Assembly (NCBI GenBank): GCA_030323885.1
Contig: CM059193.1
Coordinates: 59,230,042-59,294,041 of the forward strand
Origin: Branchipolynoe longqiensis
Lineage: Eukaryota; Annelida; Polychaeta; Phyllodocida; Polynoidae
Direction: 5' to 3'
Length of the DNA stretch: 64,000 nt
A program made the translations under genes and the position numbers. The first letter of the stretch is position 1. Every line of letters begins with the position of its first letter. Below are positions 11,125 to 21,963 of the stretch, in pieces. The notes under the pieces are model-generated. The model was not told where the DNA came from, did no database searches, and saw only the letters and a list, made by a program, of their open reading frames with translations.

Positions 11125-11357
11125 GGATGGCCGAGTAAGAGCGGTTAGTGCATCCCCCTCCCGCACTGCAGATCATTGAATTTGTAGAATATAATCAGGA
11201 TGAGTTCCTGAATCAAGAGAAACCTGAAGCTGAGAGACATTAAGACCGACTCATGGACATCACTCTCACAGCAGAGAGCTAAATGGAGAGCGGCAGTCAA
11301 GTAATGAAAGCAGTCTTTGTCGCATCGCGACCGACAGCATGATGATGATGATGATGA
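11125..11357 (+). mobile_element. SINE-like retroposon with RTE-type 3' tail
   Basis: The 5' part is tRNA-like (GGATGGCCGAGTAAGAGCGG, then GATCATTGAAT in the B-box position). From about 11217 it becomes nearly identical to the last about 140 bp of the RTE-like LINE at 26228-27101 (from GAGAAACCTGAAGCTGAG on) and ends in (GAT)n. Sharing a 3' end with a LINE is how many SINEs recruit its reverse transcriptase. Alternatively this is an unrelated tRNA-like piece next to a truncated RTE copy. Confidence 0.6.
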
Positions 11358-11429
11358 TGAGTCTCACATGGTAGCCAAACAGGAAGTGATTTATCCAGCA
11401 TAACCGACCATCTTAAGCATACCCGATAT

Positions 11430-12700
11430 CAATTCAATTCAATTCAATTCTTTATTTCAGACTCAGGATTATAGAGGTTACATAATTTGGTCCATAGTAG
11501 GTAGATATAAAAATTAATGTGAATAGGATATAAGTAATAGTATGAATACTACCGTACTAACCAATATCAGAAATGTTGGTCTATGTACAGTAGTTTGTAC
11601 CAATGCCTCCATATGGCAGACGTAAATCTGAGATGACACTTTTCTATTTTTACAAGTGCCTGTATTATAACATTTTCTGACTTGTCAAGTCTAGTAATAA
11701 ATGTGAATATTAGATTCCTGATAACAGCCTGGAAGGCTGGCACATCAATATTGGCAAACATCTGACTAACACTGTGATACCTAGGTAGACGGAGTAATAA
11801 CCTCATTTTTTTTTTTTGTTCAAGTGTTTTTATTCCTCTGAATAACATGTTGTCAGTGCTAATGCACTGGTCTTCCAGCCCTAATCACAATTGCCTCTAC
11901 ACAGTAAACAAATCTACAACAATATACAAATAGACAATTACAGGAAAATAAGCAAAACATCGTTACATGAATGATAGTTAAAGAACAAGATAAGAAAAAT
12001 AGAAACACATGCGGGGAGGTAACTAAGTTAGACTAGTATGGCAGGCATTAGTAGGGGTGGGGCACAGCTGGTTATCTTTCTAGTAGTAACATACTCTTTG
12101 AAAGGGTGATGGGGGATGTAGGGTGGGCCTTTGTGATTGAACTTACGTTCATGGTAATCTCAGGTGGGGGCCTATTGAGTTAGTAAGTACGTTAATATTG
12201 ATTAATCATGTACCTCAGTAGGATCCAACTACAATCATTTCCAGGCTCATTCCATTGTAGATGGGTTTTTGGTCTAGTTGGCCGCTACTGGTTGGGTTTA
12301 CAGTGTTTGTTTGGGGTTGGGGGAGCGGGGGGACATAGTGTGCTACATTCAGTTTTCTAATGCTATACATTCTATAGTTCCACCAAATCTGGGCAGTATA
12401 CAAGGGAGAACAGAAAGTTCTAAATAAATTTACCTTGACATCAGCTGTACACATATGAAATTTCCTGATGAGCATATAACTTGCGACACTGTCTATTAAT
12501 ATCCCTGTCATCTCTAAAGTCATCAGTCATAAAGTGTCCTAAGTACTTGACTTCAGTAGAGATTGACAGGGGAGCACCAGTTAACATAAAATCAGGAAAT
12601 ACAGTATCCTTGTCATATTTTGATCGAATGATCATTACCATACTTTTAATACATCTCCCCTCTTTCAAAGATGATTCGGATGGTCAAGGTCATTAAATGA
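11430..12700 (-). pseudogene. LINE-A reverse transcriptase fragment
   Basis: Minus-strand frames give pieces of a non-LTR reverse transcriptase C-terminal half: VKYLGHFMTDD and DINRQCRKLYA (12441-12668), then IRKFHMCTADVKVNLFRTFC (12215-12523, another frame), then RLPRYHSVSQMFANIDVP (11567-11848). The catalytic core is not included. The tail is GAAATAAAGAATTGAATTGA, on the minus strand up to 11430. At least one frameshift is present, and the coding part is interrupted by foreign sequence at 11816-12325. Clade uncertain, perhaps CR1/L2-like. Confidence 0.75.
11816..12325 (-). mobile_element. LINE-B-type 3' end inserted in LINE-A
   Basis: It separates two segments that are contiguous in LINE reverse transcriptases (KLNVAH from RLPRYH). 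Its minus-strand 3' end has GGCTGGAAGACCAGTGC, GCACTGACAA, an AATAAA-type signal and an A-rich tail. The same block occurs on the plus strand at about 41653-41700 after an endonuclease fragment, so both probably come from one LINE family. It is 5' truncated. Confidence 0.55.
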
Positions 12701-13038
12701 GTATCTTAAACACCGATGATATAAAGTCAATTTAACCACTCAAACCAGTTATTTTCCGTATGTACAATTCTTTTACAGCCATCTAGGTCATGGAATGAAT
12801 CCGCATAGTTGTTATATAAACCCACTCAGTAGGCCTACCGCATAGCTGCAATATACAATACGTGTACACTCGGTCCCCATAGTTATTGTACACAGGTGTG
12901 TACTTGGCATTCACAGTTGAGTTACAGAAGATGTGAAAAACTGGCACCCCATATTATTATTATATCACCTAAATATCACACTTTGCACCCCATAGTTGTA
13001 CTATAATAATGTGTGTACACTTAAAGCCCCATTGATGT

Positions 13039-13087
<49 letters not shown>

Positions 13088-13264
13088 GTATATATATAAC
13101 AGCGATGCGGATATATATATATATTATATATAAATTATAATGCTATATATGTATATATATAATCCGATACCCTCAGCACTCCATAATTGCAATATAAAAG
13201 ACGGGTACACTCGGCACCCCATAGTTGTTATATAGAAGACGTGGATGCTCCGTTCACAAATGCA
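12701..13264. other. No gene; AT-rich with microsatellite
   Basis: AT-rich sequence with a long (AT)n block at about 13042-13170. Short phrases such as GCACCCCATAGTTGT recur (near 12867, 12989, 13215), suggesting an old degenerate tandem repeat. No ORF worth calling. Confidence 0.5.
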
Positions 13265-13267
13265 CCT

Positions 13268-13345
13268 TTAATATAAGTCGTCTCAACTAGTTTGCCTCAT
13301 CTACTCACCACGCAAAGCCGGTTACTTGAGGCAAACTAGTTGAGT
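13268..13345. repeat. Short inverted repeat
   Basis: GTCTCAACTAGTTTGCCTCA and its inverse TGAGGCAAACTAGTTGAG lie about 40 bp apart and can pair. This may be a small foldback element beside the hexamer-ended MITE. Confidence 0.65.
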
Positions 13346-13410
13346 CAAATCAGCTCTAATTCGCTTCAGCTGCGCCTTCACACATGCATTTGAGGCGACT
13401 AAAGCTAAGA

Positions 13411-13697
13411 TTCCTTATACGCGGTATGCGGCATGCTGCATGCGAATGTCGTATATGCGGCGTCCCCCGCAACATTTGTTGGGGTTTTTCGTCCTAATTT
13501 GTGAAGGAACAGTAATGGTTTCTATGGCAAACGCAGCAGCATTCGCATTCGCATACCACACCGATGGCTACATGGACCGATTCAGTTGCCGCATTCGCAT
13601 TCGCATCCGCATTCGGAGGCATGGAAGCACCCCCATACACTTACATGCGTTTAGATTTTTATTCGCATTCGCATGCCGCATACCGCGTGTAAGGAAT
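13411..13697. mobile_element. Hexamer-ended TIR element, copy 1
   Basis: Ends read TTCCTTATACGCGGTATGCG and the inverse CGCATACCGCGTGTAAGGAA. They are built from degenerate hexamers (GCGGTA, GCGGCA, GCGAAT); flanking AAAGCTA/TAGCTTT also pairs. The interior contains CGATGGCTACATGGACCGAT, which recurs inverted near 61115-61150. No ORF of known type; the 90-codon frame is a product of the hexamers. Confidence 0.7.
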
Positions 13698-13731
13698 ACT
13701 AGCTTTAGATGAGGCGACCTTGTTGAGGGAA

Positions 13732-14877
13732 CTTAAAGTTGCATAGTCCAATGAAAACATTTACATTTTCAAAACCAACCCACTTATCTAGATTAGATTC
13801 TACATATCCAACTTAGATATATGAACTTATTATTATTAAAAATATGTTGCTGCATAGACCTATTTCATATGACGTCAGCAAAGGGAATTGGGTCAGTGCG
13901 TGCACTGCTTGGCTGCAGGACGACACATGGCCACACTGCCAACTCAATGGCTATGAGCAATCTTCATACAGAACAAGTGAAATATCTCTAAGACTACACG
14001 ACCTAGAAACAAACCACTTGGAACACATATAGAAAACATATTCACCGAACAGATTATATTACATTTATAAGGTTAGGCTTCCGCATTTCTATTAATTTTG
14101 AAAAAAATTGATGTTTTGCACTGCACCTATCGGCAAACTCAATTCATTGTCAATGGCCATGAGCAATCTTCAAACAGAAAAGTGAAATATCTCTAAAACT
14201 ACACCACCTAGAAACAAACCTATTGGAACACAAATAGAAAACATATTAAATGAATAGATTATATTAATTTTATAAGGTTTTGGGTTCTGGATTTCTAATA
14301 ATTTTGAATAGAATTGACGTTTTGCAATGCACGTTTCAGCAAACTCAATGGCTATGAGCAATCAATGGCCGTGAGTAATCTTCATACAGAAAAAGTTAAA
14401 TATCTCTAAAATCACCCCCCCCCCCTAGAAACGAACTGCTTGGAACACATACAGAAAACATGTTTAACAAACAGATTATATTAAATTGATAAGGTTAGGG
14501 TTCTTCATTTCTATTAATTTTAAATGAAACTGATGTTTAGCACTGCGTGTACCGGCAAACTCAATAGCAGTGTCCATTCTTTCTGCAGCCAAGCTGCGTG
14601 CACATACACAATGTTTATAAACATTGAAAGGGGTCTATAGAAGGGGGTACTACATCAATTTAATAGAACCTGTTACTACTGATGCCTACGGTGTCAGAGT
14701 TTTTGGCGTGCTTGCCAAAATTAATTTTGCATGGTTTTGCATCAATTATATCCAAAACTTAGCCATTTAAATTAATGGTTACTTCAAACTAAAGTAAAGT
14801 AGACTAACATGATTAATCAAATATAATTATCTCAGAAAATTGCAAACATTTAAAACCATCGAACTATGCAACTTTTA
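13732..14877 (+). mobile_element. MITE-D copy split by MITE-E
   Basis: The left part (13732-13855) starts TTAAAGTTGCATAGTCC. The right part (14637-14877) ends with CATCGAACTATGCAACTTTT; the final TTAA has become TTAG. The internal gap is exactly filled by MITE-E. Confidence 0.85.
13856..14636. mobile_element. MITE-E with about three internal tandem units
   Basis: It is inserted in MITE-D. Ends are AGACCTATTTCA and the inverse TGAAAGGGGTCT; a second inverted pair is CTTGGCTGCAG/CTGCAGCCAAG. Flanks share AT (or ATAG), depending on where the TIR is set. The interior holds about three diverged repeats of roughly 225-240 bp, each with GAGCAATCTTCA, AAATATCTCTAA, GAAACAAACC and AGATTATATTA. A single-unit relative lies at 59022-59270. 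No transposase. Confidence 0.75.
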
Positions 14878-15009
14878 GGTGTGTGTGTGAACAAGGCTTA
14901 TGGCCACAAACTGTGCCTGCAATGCCCATCACCAAATCAAGTTAATGGCCCTGTCCCCAATCGCCTAGTCTCCTGCTTTATGGATAGGTGGGCTGGTGTG
15001 TGTTGGGGG

Positions 15010-15245
15010 TCTTACGTCCTGGCAACACATAAGGTCATCCTATCAGTGTATATGAATCAGGCCATCCCGCTCTCCAGAAACCAAATTGGTCAGCCGAATC
15101 AGGAAAGGTTGTCGTTGTGTTACGTCCTAGCAAAATCTAAGGTCATATCGGGACGGGCACTGACTTGTGACAAACGCGCACTCATGGCGACTTTATAGTG
15201 CTGCCGCACTGGGAAATCAGGCCACCAGCACCATGATCTGATTGT
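15010..15245 (-). mobile_element. Two truncated SINE-1 fragments
   Basis: Reverse SINE-1 tails start at about 15010 (CTTACGTCCTGGCAACA) and 15113 (GTTACGTCCTAGCAAAATC). The second extends to CCACCAGCACCATGATC. The head halves are missing from both. Confidence 0.75.
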
Positions 15246-15754
15246 GATATTACTGAATGCCCGGCCACGTTTGGGACACCAGATAATATTACAAAACTCT
15301 CCCCGTCATTATCTCTTATCTGTCAGCTCATTTAACCAATGCTAAGGAAGAATGAAGACAAGTCACACAGATAAACAGTGGGGAAGTTGTGTTTTATTAA
15401 CACCAACTCCTGTCCACCTACCAGTGACCTATCATCCCCACCCCTTACCTTCTAGCCACATAGTATCTCATTACTACTTTAGCCTGTATAGAAAGCAGTG
15501 TCCACAGCACATGGGAAAGGAGTCCTCTGGCCGTGTTCACACTCAATTGGAATATATGAATTTTGCCAGCATCACCTCTCCATTAATCTTAGGCATCATG
15601 TATGAACATATATTTCAGATAGCTTATATCATGTCATAATGAGAGTGGGATATTATTACTTTTAGTTTACATAACATTGTCCCCACTCCATCGCCCAAGA
15701 CTAATAATGCTCTTTGCCAATATACAATTCTTAACCGAAAATCCATATATTTTT
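15246..15754. other. No gene seen
   Basis: Unique, moderately AT-rich sequence. A 95-codon frame (15352-15639) shows no motif or composition that supports coding. Confidence 0.5.
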
Positions 15755-16430
15755 ACACGATGTCACATTATCCTGACAGTGACACTGTGCTAACCAAGCC
15801 TTGTCCTATCCTAGTAACGCCCAGCACCAAGGTAGAAAGTGACAAGTATCAATTTTGTAAGTGATTAGTTTAACTTACGGTATGCAGGTATTGGAGGTAT
15901 TGCAATACCTCAGGGAGTTTGATGCCCCTGCCCTGCAGAGTTGTAAACCACTGCCTTGTGGTACAGGTTCTTGACAGAACCGAAGGCTAAGGGAGCAAAC
16001 CCTAAACAGAAAACCATGTCACTGTGGCAGCATTAAGGGCGGTTGATGTATGGAACTCCCAACATCTCCCGACCAGCCACTGCAGGGACAAATAGTTTTG
16101 CGCCTGTCTTGACATGTTCTTGCCGGTGTGAAACCTCTATTTGCTCCCCGAGAGAGTGCCGCTGGTAACTTGCAAAAGCCAGCAGCACTTGAACACTTTT
16201 GCAGGCAGCTTTCATGAAATGAAACCTGAAGCTGAGAGACATTAAGACCGACTCATGGACATCACTCTCACAGCAGAGAGCTAAATGGAGAGCGGCAATC
16301 AAGTAATGAAAGCAGTCTTTGTCGCATCGCGACCGACAGCATAATGATGATGAGTTTAACTTGGCTGGAATTCGAACTCCCGAGCTTCAGCATGGGAAGT
16401 CTGAGCTGTACCGATTCGGTCACCCCATCG
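15755..16430 (-). mobile_element. SINE-1, type-2 head, split by a retroposon
   Basis: The body is at 15755-15876 and the head at 16353-16430 (GAATTCGAACTCCCGA B-box complement; GTACCGATTCGGTCACC A-box complement). Removing 15877-16352 and one copy of AGTTTAACTT restores the normal SINE order. Confidence 0.85.
15877..16352 (+). mobile_element. 476-bp retroposon with RTE-type tail and TSD
   Basis: Flanked by the 10-bp direct repeat AGTTTAACTT (15867-15876 and 16353-16362), a clear target-site duplication inside SINE-1. The last about 125 bp match the 3' end of the RTE-like LINE (from GAAACCTGAAGCTGAGAGAC) and end in an ATGATGATG repeat. The 5' 340 bp have no recognised coding or tRNA-like boxes. 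It could be an RTE-dependent non-autonomous element or an internally deleted LINE. Confidence 0.75.
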
Positions 16431-16592
16431 GTATATTGATCACGTGGTGTTGCCTTTAGTCTCCACGCTTATACTAATATAGCCCTCTCCTGTGCCCACC
16501 TAGCAGGATGCAGATATGTGAAACACTGTCATGTCTATCTATAAATTAAAATTTGAAAAAATAACTTAAATAAATCGATGAATCGAGGGAAA

Positions 16593-17279
16593 CCAGACGG
16601 GATGGCCGAATGAGTTGAACGTCCGTCTCACCGTTTTGGTAGGTCCTGGGATTCCAACCGGTTCAAACCCTGGTAGAGTCAAACGAATGACTTAAAAATG
16701 TATACTTGTCACTTCCGAGCCAGGCGCTTGGCATTACTTAGATAGGCCAAGGAGCAGTGGAATGAGGAAGACCAATCGTTTGTGATTGAAATTTCCCCTG
16801 CTTAATCAACTAATGTACAACAACAAAACATTTATTTCTTTTGGTGACGGACCTGTCATGATGACTGGGTCTAACAGTTGTTGACTGTTTGGATTGAAAT
16901 TATACACGACTAGGATTTTTAAACATTGGGGAATATATCATGTTTATTTTTACACATGAGTATTAGATCCATAAATACGGGGAACTAATACAAAGATCAC
17001 TAGACAGCTAATTCTAGAATCATTCTCAATTTAAAAAATATTTTGTTGTACATTAGTTGATTAAGCAGGGGAAATTTCAATCACCAAAATTTGGTCTTCC
17101 TCATTCCACTGATCCTTGCCCTATCATAGTTATGCTAAGCGACAGGCTAGGTAGCGAAAAGTATCAATTTTTGTAAGTCATTGATTAGAGTTGGCCAGTG
17201 TTTGAAACCGTGGGTTCGAATCCCACGATCTATCAAAACGGGAGATGGACGCTCAACTCATCCGGCCATCCCGTCTGGT
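16593..17279. repeat. Inverted duplication with SINE-1 in both arms
   Basis: The left arm (16593-about 16825) holds a plus-strand SINE-1 5' half and CCCCTGCTTAATCAACTAAT. The right arm (about 17045-17279) holds the same in reverse, ending at GCCATCCCGTCTGGTC. The spacer is about 220 bp. Both arms share the same switch from SINE to non-SINE sequence, so one arm was copied from the other rather than formed by two insertions. Confidence 0.85.
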
Positions 17280-17284
17280 CGAGA

Positions 17285-17395
17285 GATCACGTGTTTATTT
17301 TTATATATGCGGATTAGATATCCATGAATAGGAGGCACTAATCACTAGACAGCTAATTCTAGAATCATTCTCAATATAATAATTAATATTGGGAA
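17285..17395 (+). repeat. Direct copy of the spacer at 16936-17040
   Basis: Both contain CACTAGACAGCTAATTCTAG and GAATCATTCTCAAT after a GTTTATTTTTA stretch, in the same orientation. The duplication therefore extends beyond the inverted arms. Right of it lies a C-rich run, then an assembly gap. Confidence 0.8.
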
Positions 17396-17448
17396 GTGGG
17401 TCATACACACAGCTCTCCCTCCCCTCACCACCCCCCTCCCCCCCCCCC

Positions 17449-17948
17449 NNNNNNNNNNNNNNNNNNNNNNNNNNNNNNNNNNNNNNNNNNNNNNNNNNNN
17501 NNNNNNNNNNNNNNNNNNNNNNNNNNNNNNNNNNNNNNNNNNNNNNNNNNNNNNNNNNNNNNNNNNNNNNNNNNNNNNNNNNNNNNNNNNNNNNNNNNNN
17601 NNNNNNNNNNNNNNNNNNNNNNNNNNNNNNNNNNNNNNNNNNNNNNNNNNNNNNNNNNNNNNNNNNNNNNNNNNNNNNNNNNNNNNNNNNNNNNNNNNNN
17701 NNNNNNNNNNNNNNNNNNNNNNNNNNNNNNNNNNNNNNNNNNNNNNNNNNNNNNNNNNNNNNNNNNNNNNNNNNNNNNNNNNNNNNNNNNNNNNNNNNNN
17801 NNNNNNNNNNNNNNNNNNNNNNNNNNNNNNNNNNNNNNNNNNNNNNNNNNNNNNNNNNNNNNNNNNNNNNNNNNNNNNNNNNNNNNNNNNNNNNNNNNNN
17901 NNNNNNNNNNNNNNNNNNNNNNNNNNNNNNNNNNNNNNNNNNNNNNNN
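17449..17948. other. Assembly gap, 500 N
   Basis: A run of N. It begins at a poly-C tract, a likely sequencing stop. Long frames spanning it are artefacts. Confidence 1.
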
Positions 17949-18324
17949 AGCCATTTAGATACGGCGGATTAAGGACGTCACAGTCGAGACCTGAGTTTGT
18001 TGACTTTCCGGTAAATTTGTTCTATGAAACTGCTAGCTGTGCACAGATATTTTTTTCATCATTTATTTTTAGGGTTTGACTGCCCAGCAGACGTTTTGAC
18101 CATTCTAAAACAACACGATTCAGTCGAAACAGATCTAGGTCGAACCCACACTCTCTCATGGCGACGTCGACTAACCGAAACTGGTGCTGGTTAGTATGGA
18201 CTTGCTCATGCTCAGATATCGATTTCCGCCTTAAACCGCTCCGTGTCTGGACAGGACACTAATTTGCCTTATCTAAGTCGGCCTAAAATTGTGTGTGTAA
18301 ACACGGCTTTAGTGCATCCATTGA
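17949..18324. other. No gene seen
   Basis: Unique sequence after the gap, without recognised repeats or coding signal. Confidence 0.5.
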
Positions 18325-18710
18325 AAAGATCGATGTCAAAAACATTGGTAAAGAGATTAGGTTGGTTGGATTATTATGAAACATTGAGAAGTTATGCCAG
18401 ATTGTAATTCTAGGATGTGGGTCAAGTTTGTGGGAGGGGGAGGGGGGGGGGTACCCTGACTGTGGGCATTAGAAGATTCTCAAAAGTCTTCTAAATGTTT
18501 CCAAATGAAAGATTGACTCCAGAAACATTGGTAAAGACACTAAGTCTGTTGGGATATGATGAATGGTCGAGAGGTTATGTATATTTGTAATTCTGAGTTG
18601 TGAAGCAATGGGTTTGGCGTAGGGTTACCCCAATATATACCATGAAGAATCATCCAATACCATTTTAAATACTTCCATACGAAAGAGTGTCCCTGAAAAC
18701 ATAGGAAATG
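18325..18710 (+). repeat. Degenerate tandem repeat, period about 180 bp
   Basis: Phrases such as AAACATTGGTAAAGA (18340 and 18524; decayed near 18695), GTTGGGAT/GTTGGATT, GAGAAGTTATG/GAGAGGTTATG and TTGTAATTCT recur at roughly constant spacing. Origin unknown. Confidence 0.6.
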
Positions 18711-20026
18711 GTGTTATTTTTGTTCATTTATCTTGAAAATTCACCGAGTTCTGCCTATCTGAAAATATGGCAGTTTAATGGAAAATGAAATAAAATCGAG
18801 AACTTTCATCCACAAAATTCACCAAGACTTTTTATATGTTATAGGGTAGACTTATCTTAGACAGATACAAGTGGTTTCATTTCTGTTGCAATTAGGGATG
18901 GTTCTTTCTGTATATTGACTGGACTATTGGTGCATGCGCACATTATAATTATATCATTATAATCTACTTCAGATCACTTTGAAGTACACAGAACTTTAAT
19001 TATGAATGGCCATCTCTGGCACTATTTGAAGTGAAGCATAGAAAATTTATTTGGCGTCCACGACAAAATTGTGACATCAAAAGCTTCAGCAATAACAGGT
19101 TATGTTAAATTAATTCAGTGTACCCTTCCAGCTGGCCGCAAATTCATAAGGTGGAATGAGCGGGGACGCTCATTCGTGGTCATTGCTGGGCGCGGAGACT
19201 GCGAGACTGCATGCACCCACCGCCTCCCGCTCTCCGACACCGGCGGGGTGAGGGGGGCTTCCACAACACCAGGCAGGGAAGGGGAACACTCACCCTCCCC
19301 CACACATCAACCAATTACAACACAAAACACCAAACACTGCAACAAATCAGGTCACAACAAAACCAGTAGCCAGGGGCTCCACACATCCCGATGGTCAGTC
19401 AGCAAAACAGCCCACAATTGACCACAGATACCAGCCATTTCTTTTGTACCCACCCACCCACCCCTGCTGAGTGATTGGCTGAGCAAATCAAACACAAAAA
19501 TTAATAAACCAACAAAAATTAAATTAAATAATGAAATTAAAATATACCATTCAACGAAATCACCACACAATCAACACCCAAGCAATTGAACGACACACAG
19601 TTATTAAATCATCACGTTTGAACATAAATTTGTATTGTTCTATTACCCGGCTTCATGTATACCAATGTCTATGTAATATCCTATGTCCATTATGTCATCC
19701 TGAATTGCATAATTATCACATGTTGCATTCCCATCACATACCCATCCGTTATCATATCACATGATCTTGTGTCAGTCGGGACTGCTGAGGAGGCCTGTAT
19801 ATGCAATCACAAGATCAAAGTTGTACTTGCCGTGGGGGGGGCTGGGGGGGGGCTGCCCGAATAAAGTGTCATGTTTGTCCCAACATCAGCCTCCTTGTCT
19901 TAATTGCCCGTGAGCAATGATGTGTGCATCAGGATTTATCATTGCTATATGGGATCAAATCGAGTTACATATTTCGTTGCTCAACTTTTGTTCCTTTCAT
20001 TGGACTATGCATTTGTTTTGTTTATT
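18711..20026. other. No convincing gene
   Basis: Contains a 116-codon plus-strand frame (19071-19421) that starts well but becomes low complexity (T, H, S, Q rich). It has no motif I know and no splice or homology support. There is a G-run at about 19833-19855 and an AATAAA near 19860. Confidence 0.45.
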
Positions 20027-20347
20027 TATTAATGATTCACGTCGTAGCAACATCTAGGGTCATATCAAGATGGGTACCGACTTGTGACAGTGCACACTCA
20101 TGGCAACTTTATAGTGCTGCCCCACTGGGAAACCAGGCTACTAGCACCCTGACCCAATATCCTGCACCGTCACATTATCCTCATACTGTGCAAACCAGTC
20201 CTTGTCCTATTCTGTTAATGCCGAATGCCAGGCTAGGTAGCGATAAGTATCAATGTTATGAGTCATTCCTTTGACTCGGCTGAGACTCAAACTCCTGACC
20301 TTCCGCATGGGAAGCCTGCGCTCTACAGATTCGGCGACTACATTCGG
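20027..20347 (-). mobile_element. SINE-1, full length, type-2 head
   Basis: Complete reverse copy from a T-rich tail through CACGTCGTAGCAACATCTA to the head complement (CTCAAACTCCTGACCTTCCG; CTACAGATTCGGCGACTAC). The anticodon-stem region CCGCATGGGAAGCCTGCGC marks the type-2 head. Confidence 0.9.
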
Positions 20348-20547
20348 TGGACTATGCAGCTTTAATCGACGAATGAAAAAATGGCAAAAGTTGCATTAGT
20401 ACAATGGGTGTCGTCACACGTGACATGTCATAACTACTTTCGCTCCCCACCTCCTACTTTCTCTCACTCAATTTGTCCCATCACGCCATAATTAAGGCTG
20501 GCGAGCGGAAGCCAGCGCAGTGTTGATGCTTGCCACAGTTTTTAAGA

Positions 20548-20851
20548 GGGAGATCGGATGATCCGAACCCATCGGTTCATGGGTTCGAACCCTGGTCGAG
20601 TCAACCAATGACTTAAAAATTGATACTTGTCGCTTCCTAGCCAGGCACTCAGCATTATTAGGATAGGGCAAGGACTAGTTGGCTCAGTGTCAGGATAATG
20701 TGACTGGGTGGGATATCAGGTATTGGTGCTGGTGGTTTGGTATCCCAGTGGGGCAGCACTATAAAGTTGCCATGAGTGCGCACTGTCAGAAGTCGGTACC
20801 CATCCTGATATGACCTTAGATGTTGCTAGGACATGAAACAACAACAAACAA
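20548..20851 (+). mobile_element. SINE-1 with 13-bp TSD, truncated head
   Basis: Flanked by ACAGTTTTTAAGA at 20535-20547 and 20852-20864. The B box (GGTTCGAACCC) is intact; the A-box region is replaced by GGGAGATCGGATGATCC. Tail ACAACAACAAACAAAC. Confidence 0.92.
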
Positions 20852-21045
20852 ACAGTTTTTAAGAAGAAAAAAAAGCCTGATGGAAGACTATTTAAAGGAC
20901 CAAATTACAGGGCCCTGGCACTTCTGGTCTAGGCTTGCAAACCCCACTGCTCTGTCACTACATAAATAAATATATGTGTGCTGCATATGCAAGTATACGA
21001 GTATAATTATCCGGAAACCGATTATCTATGAAAGATCTGTGTTAC

Positions 21046-21318
21046 CGAAAACAATGGCCGAATTGGTATACTGCAGGCTTCCAGTGTAGAAGTTCGAGAG
21101 TTTGAATACTGGTCGAGTCAAACAAATGACTTACAAAATTGATACTTGCCGCTAACTAACCTGGCGATCGGCAATGCTAGGATAGGGCAAGGACTGGCTA
21201 GCTCAGCATTAGGATAATGTGACTGAGTGAGGAATCGGGTCATGGTTCCAGCATCCTAGTTTTCAAGTGGGGCAGCACTATAAAGTCACCATTACTGAGC
21301 GCTGTCCTAAGTCAGTAG
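21046..21318 (+). mobile_element. SINE-1, type-2 head, 3'-truncated
   Basis: Head AATGGCCGAATTGGTATACTG and a decayed B box, body to AGTCACCATTACTGAGCGC. The tail is missing and is replaced by the hairpin at 21325-21373. Confidence 0.82.
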
Positions 21319-21324
21319 TGGTCT

Positions 21325-21373
21325 ATCAGGAAACCTGTCATTGAGCCCTCAGCTCAATGGCAGGTTTCCTGAT
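21325..21373. repeat. Near-perfect hairpin, 21-bp stem
   Basis: ATCAGGAAACCTG..CATTGAG pairs with CTCAATG..CAGGTTTCCTGAT with one mismatch, around a 7-nt loop (CCCTCAG). It lies exactly at the 3' break of a SINE-1 copy. Function unknown; a small foldback insertion or a repair scar are both possible. Confidence 0.85.
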
Positions 21374-21517
21374 CGATCGCGGAAAGCTAAGTTTAAATTT
21401 GGGACATTCGAATAGAAACGGCAGAATCATTGTCAGTCTAATATGGATGGCGGTATTGAATTGTGGTCACCTAGGTACAGTCGAACGCCATCATAGGCTT
21501 CCACCCTGACCCCACCT

Positions 21518-21946
21518 TCCGAGATCATCGCCAAAATAATGTGATCATATAATACATTCACTCAGAAATGTCACAATGCACATTGTTAGTTCTTTAAGAG
21601 TTTTACGTCCTGGAAACATCTAGACATCTAAGTTCATATCAGGACGGGTACCGACTTGCGACAGTGCGCACTAATTGCGACTTTATAGTGCTGCCCCACT
21701 GGGAGACCAGGCCACCAGTAGCATGATCTGATATCCCACTCAGTCATATTATCCTGACAGTAAGCCAACCAGTCGTTGCCCTATATGTCAATGGCTTGAC
21801 TCGACCGAGAATTGAACTCCCGACCTTCCGCATGGGAGGCATGCGCTCTATCGACTTGGCCACCGTTTCCGGTGTGGGGCCTTCTGAGATCATCGCCAAA
21901 CAAAAATGTGGTCATATAATACACCGACTCAGAAATGTCACAATGT
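21518..21946. repeat. Direct 66-bp repeat flanking a SINE-1
   Basis: 21518-21588 and 21881-21946 share GAGATCATCGCCAAA, TCATATAATACA and CTCAGAAATGTCACAATG. The SINE-1 at 21602-21875 lies between them. Far too long for a retroposition TSD, so a local duplication is likely. Confidence 0.8.
21602..21875 (-). mobile_element. SINE-1, type-2 head, internal deletion
   Basis: Reverse copy with tail GTTTTACGTCCTGGAAACAT and a complete head complement (GACCTTCCGCATGGGAGGC; GACTTGGCCACCG). The segment with the CAAGTATCAATTTTG motif is deleted. Confidence 0.88.
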
Positions 21947-21963
21947 ATTTGGTCACATTGCTT

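Noticed and set aside
13440..13712. 90-codon frame
   Set aside because: Its Arg/Ile- and Ala/Phe-rich repeats come from the hexamers at the ends of a TIR element.
17301..18079. Long frames across the first gap
   Set aside because: They consist mainly of N; the same applies to frames spanning 33731-34228.
19071..19421. 116-codon hypothetical protein
   Set aside because: No recognisable motif, low-complexity C-terminal half and no splice or neighbour support; kept only as a note in the interval entry.
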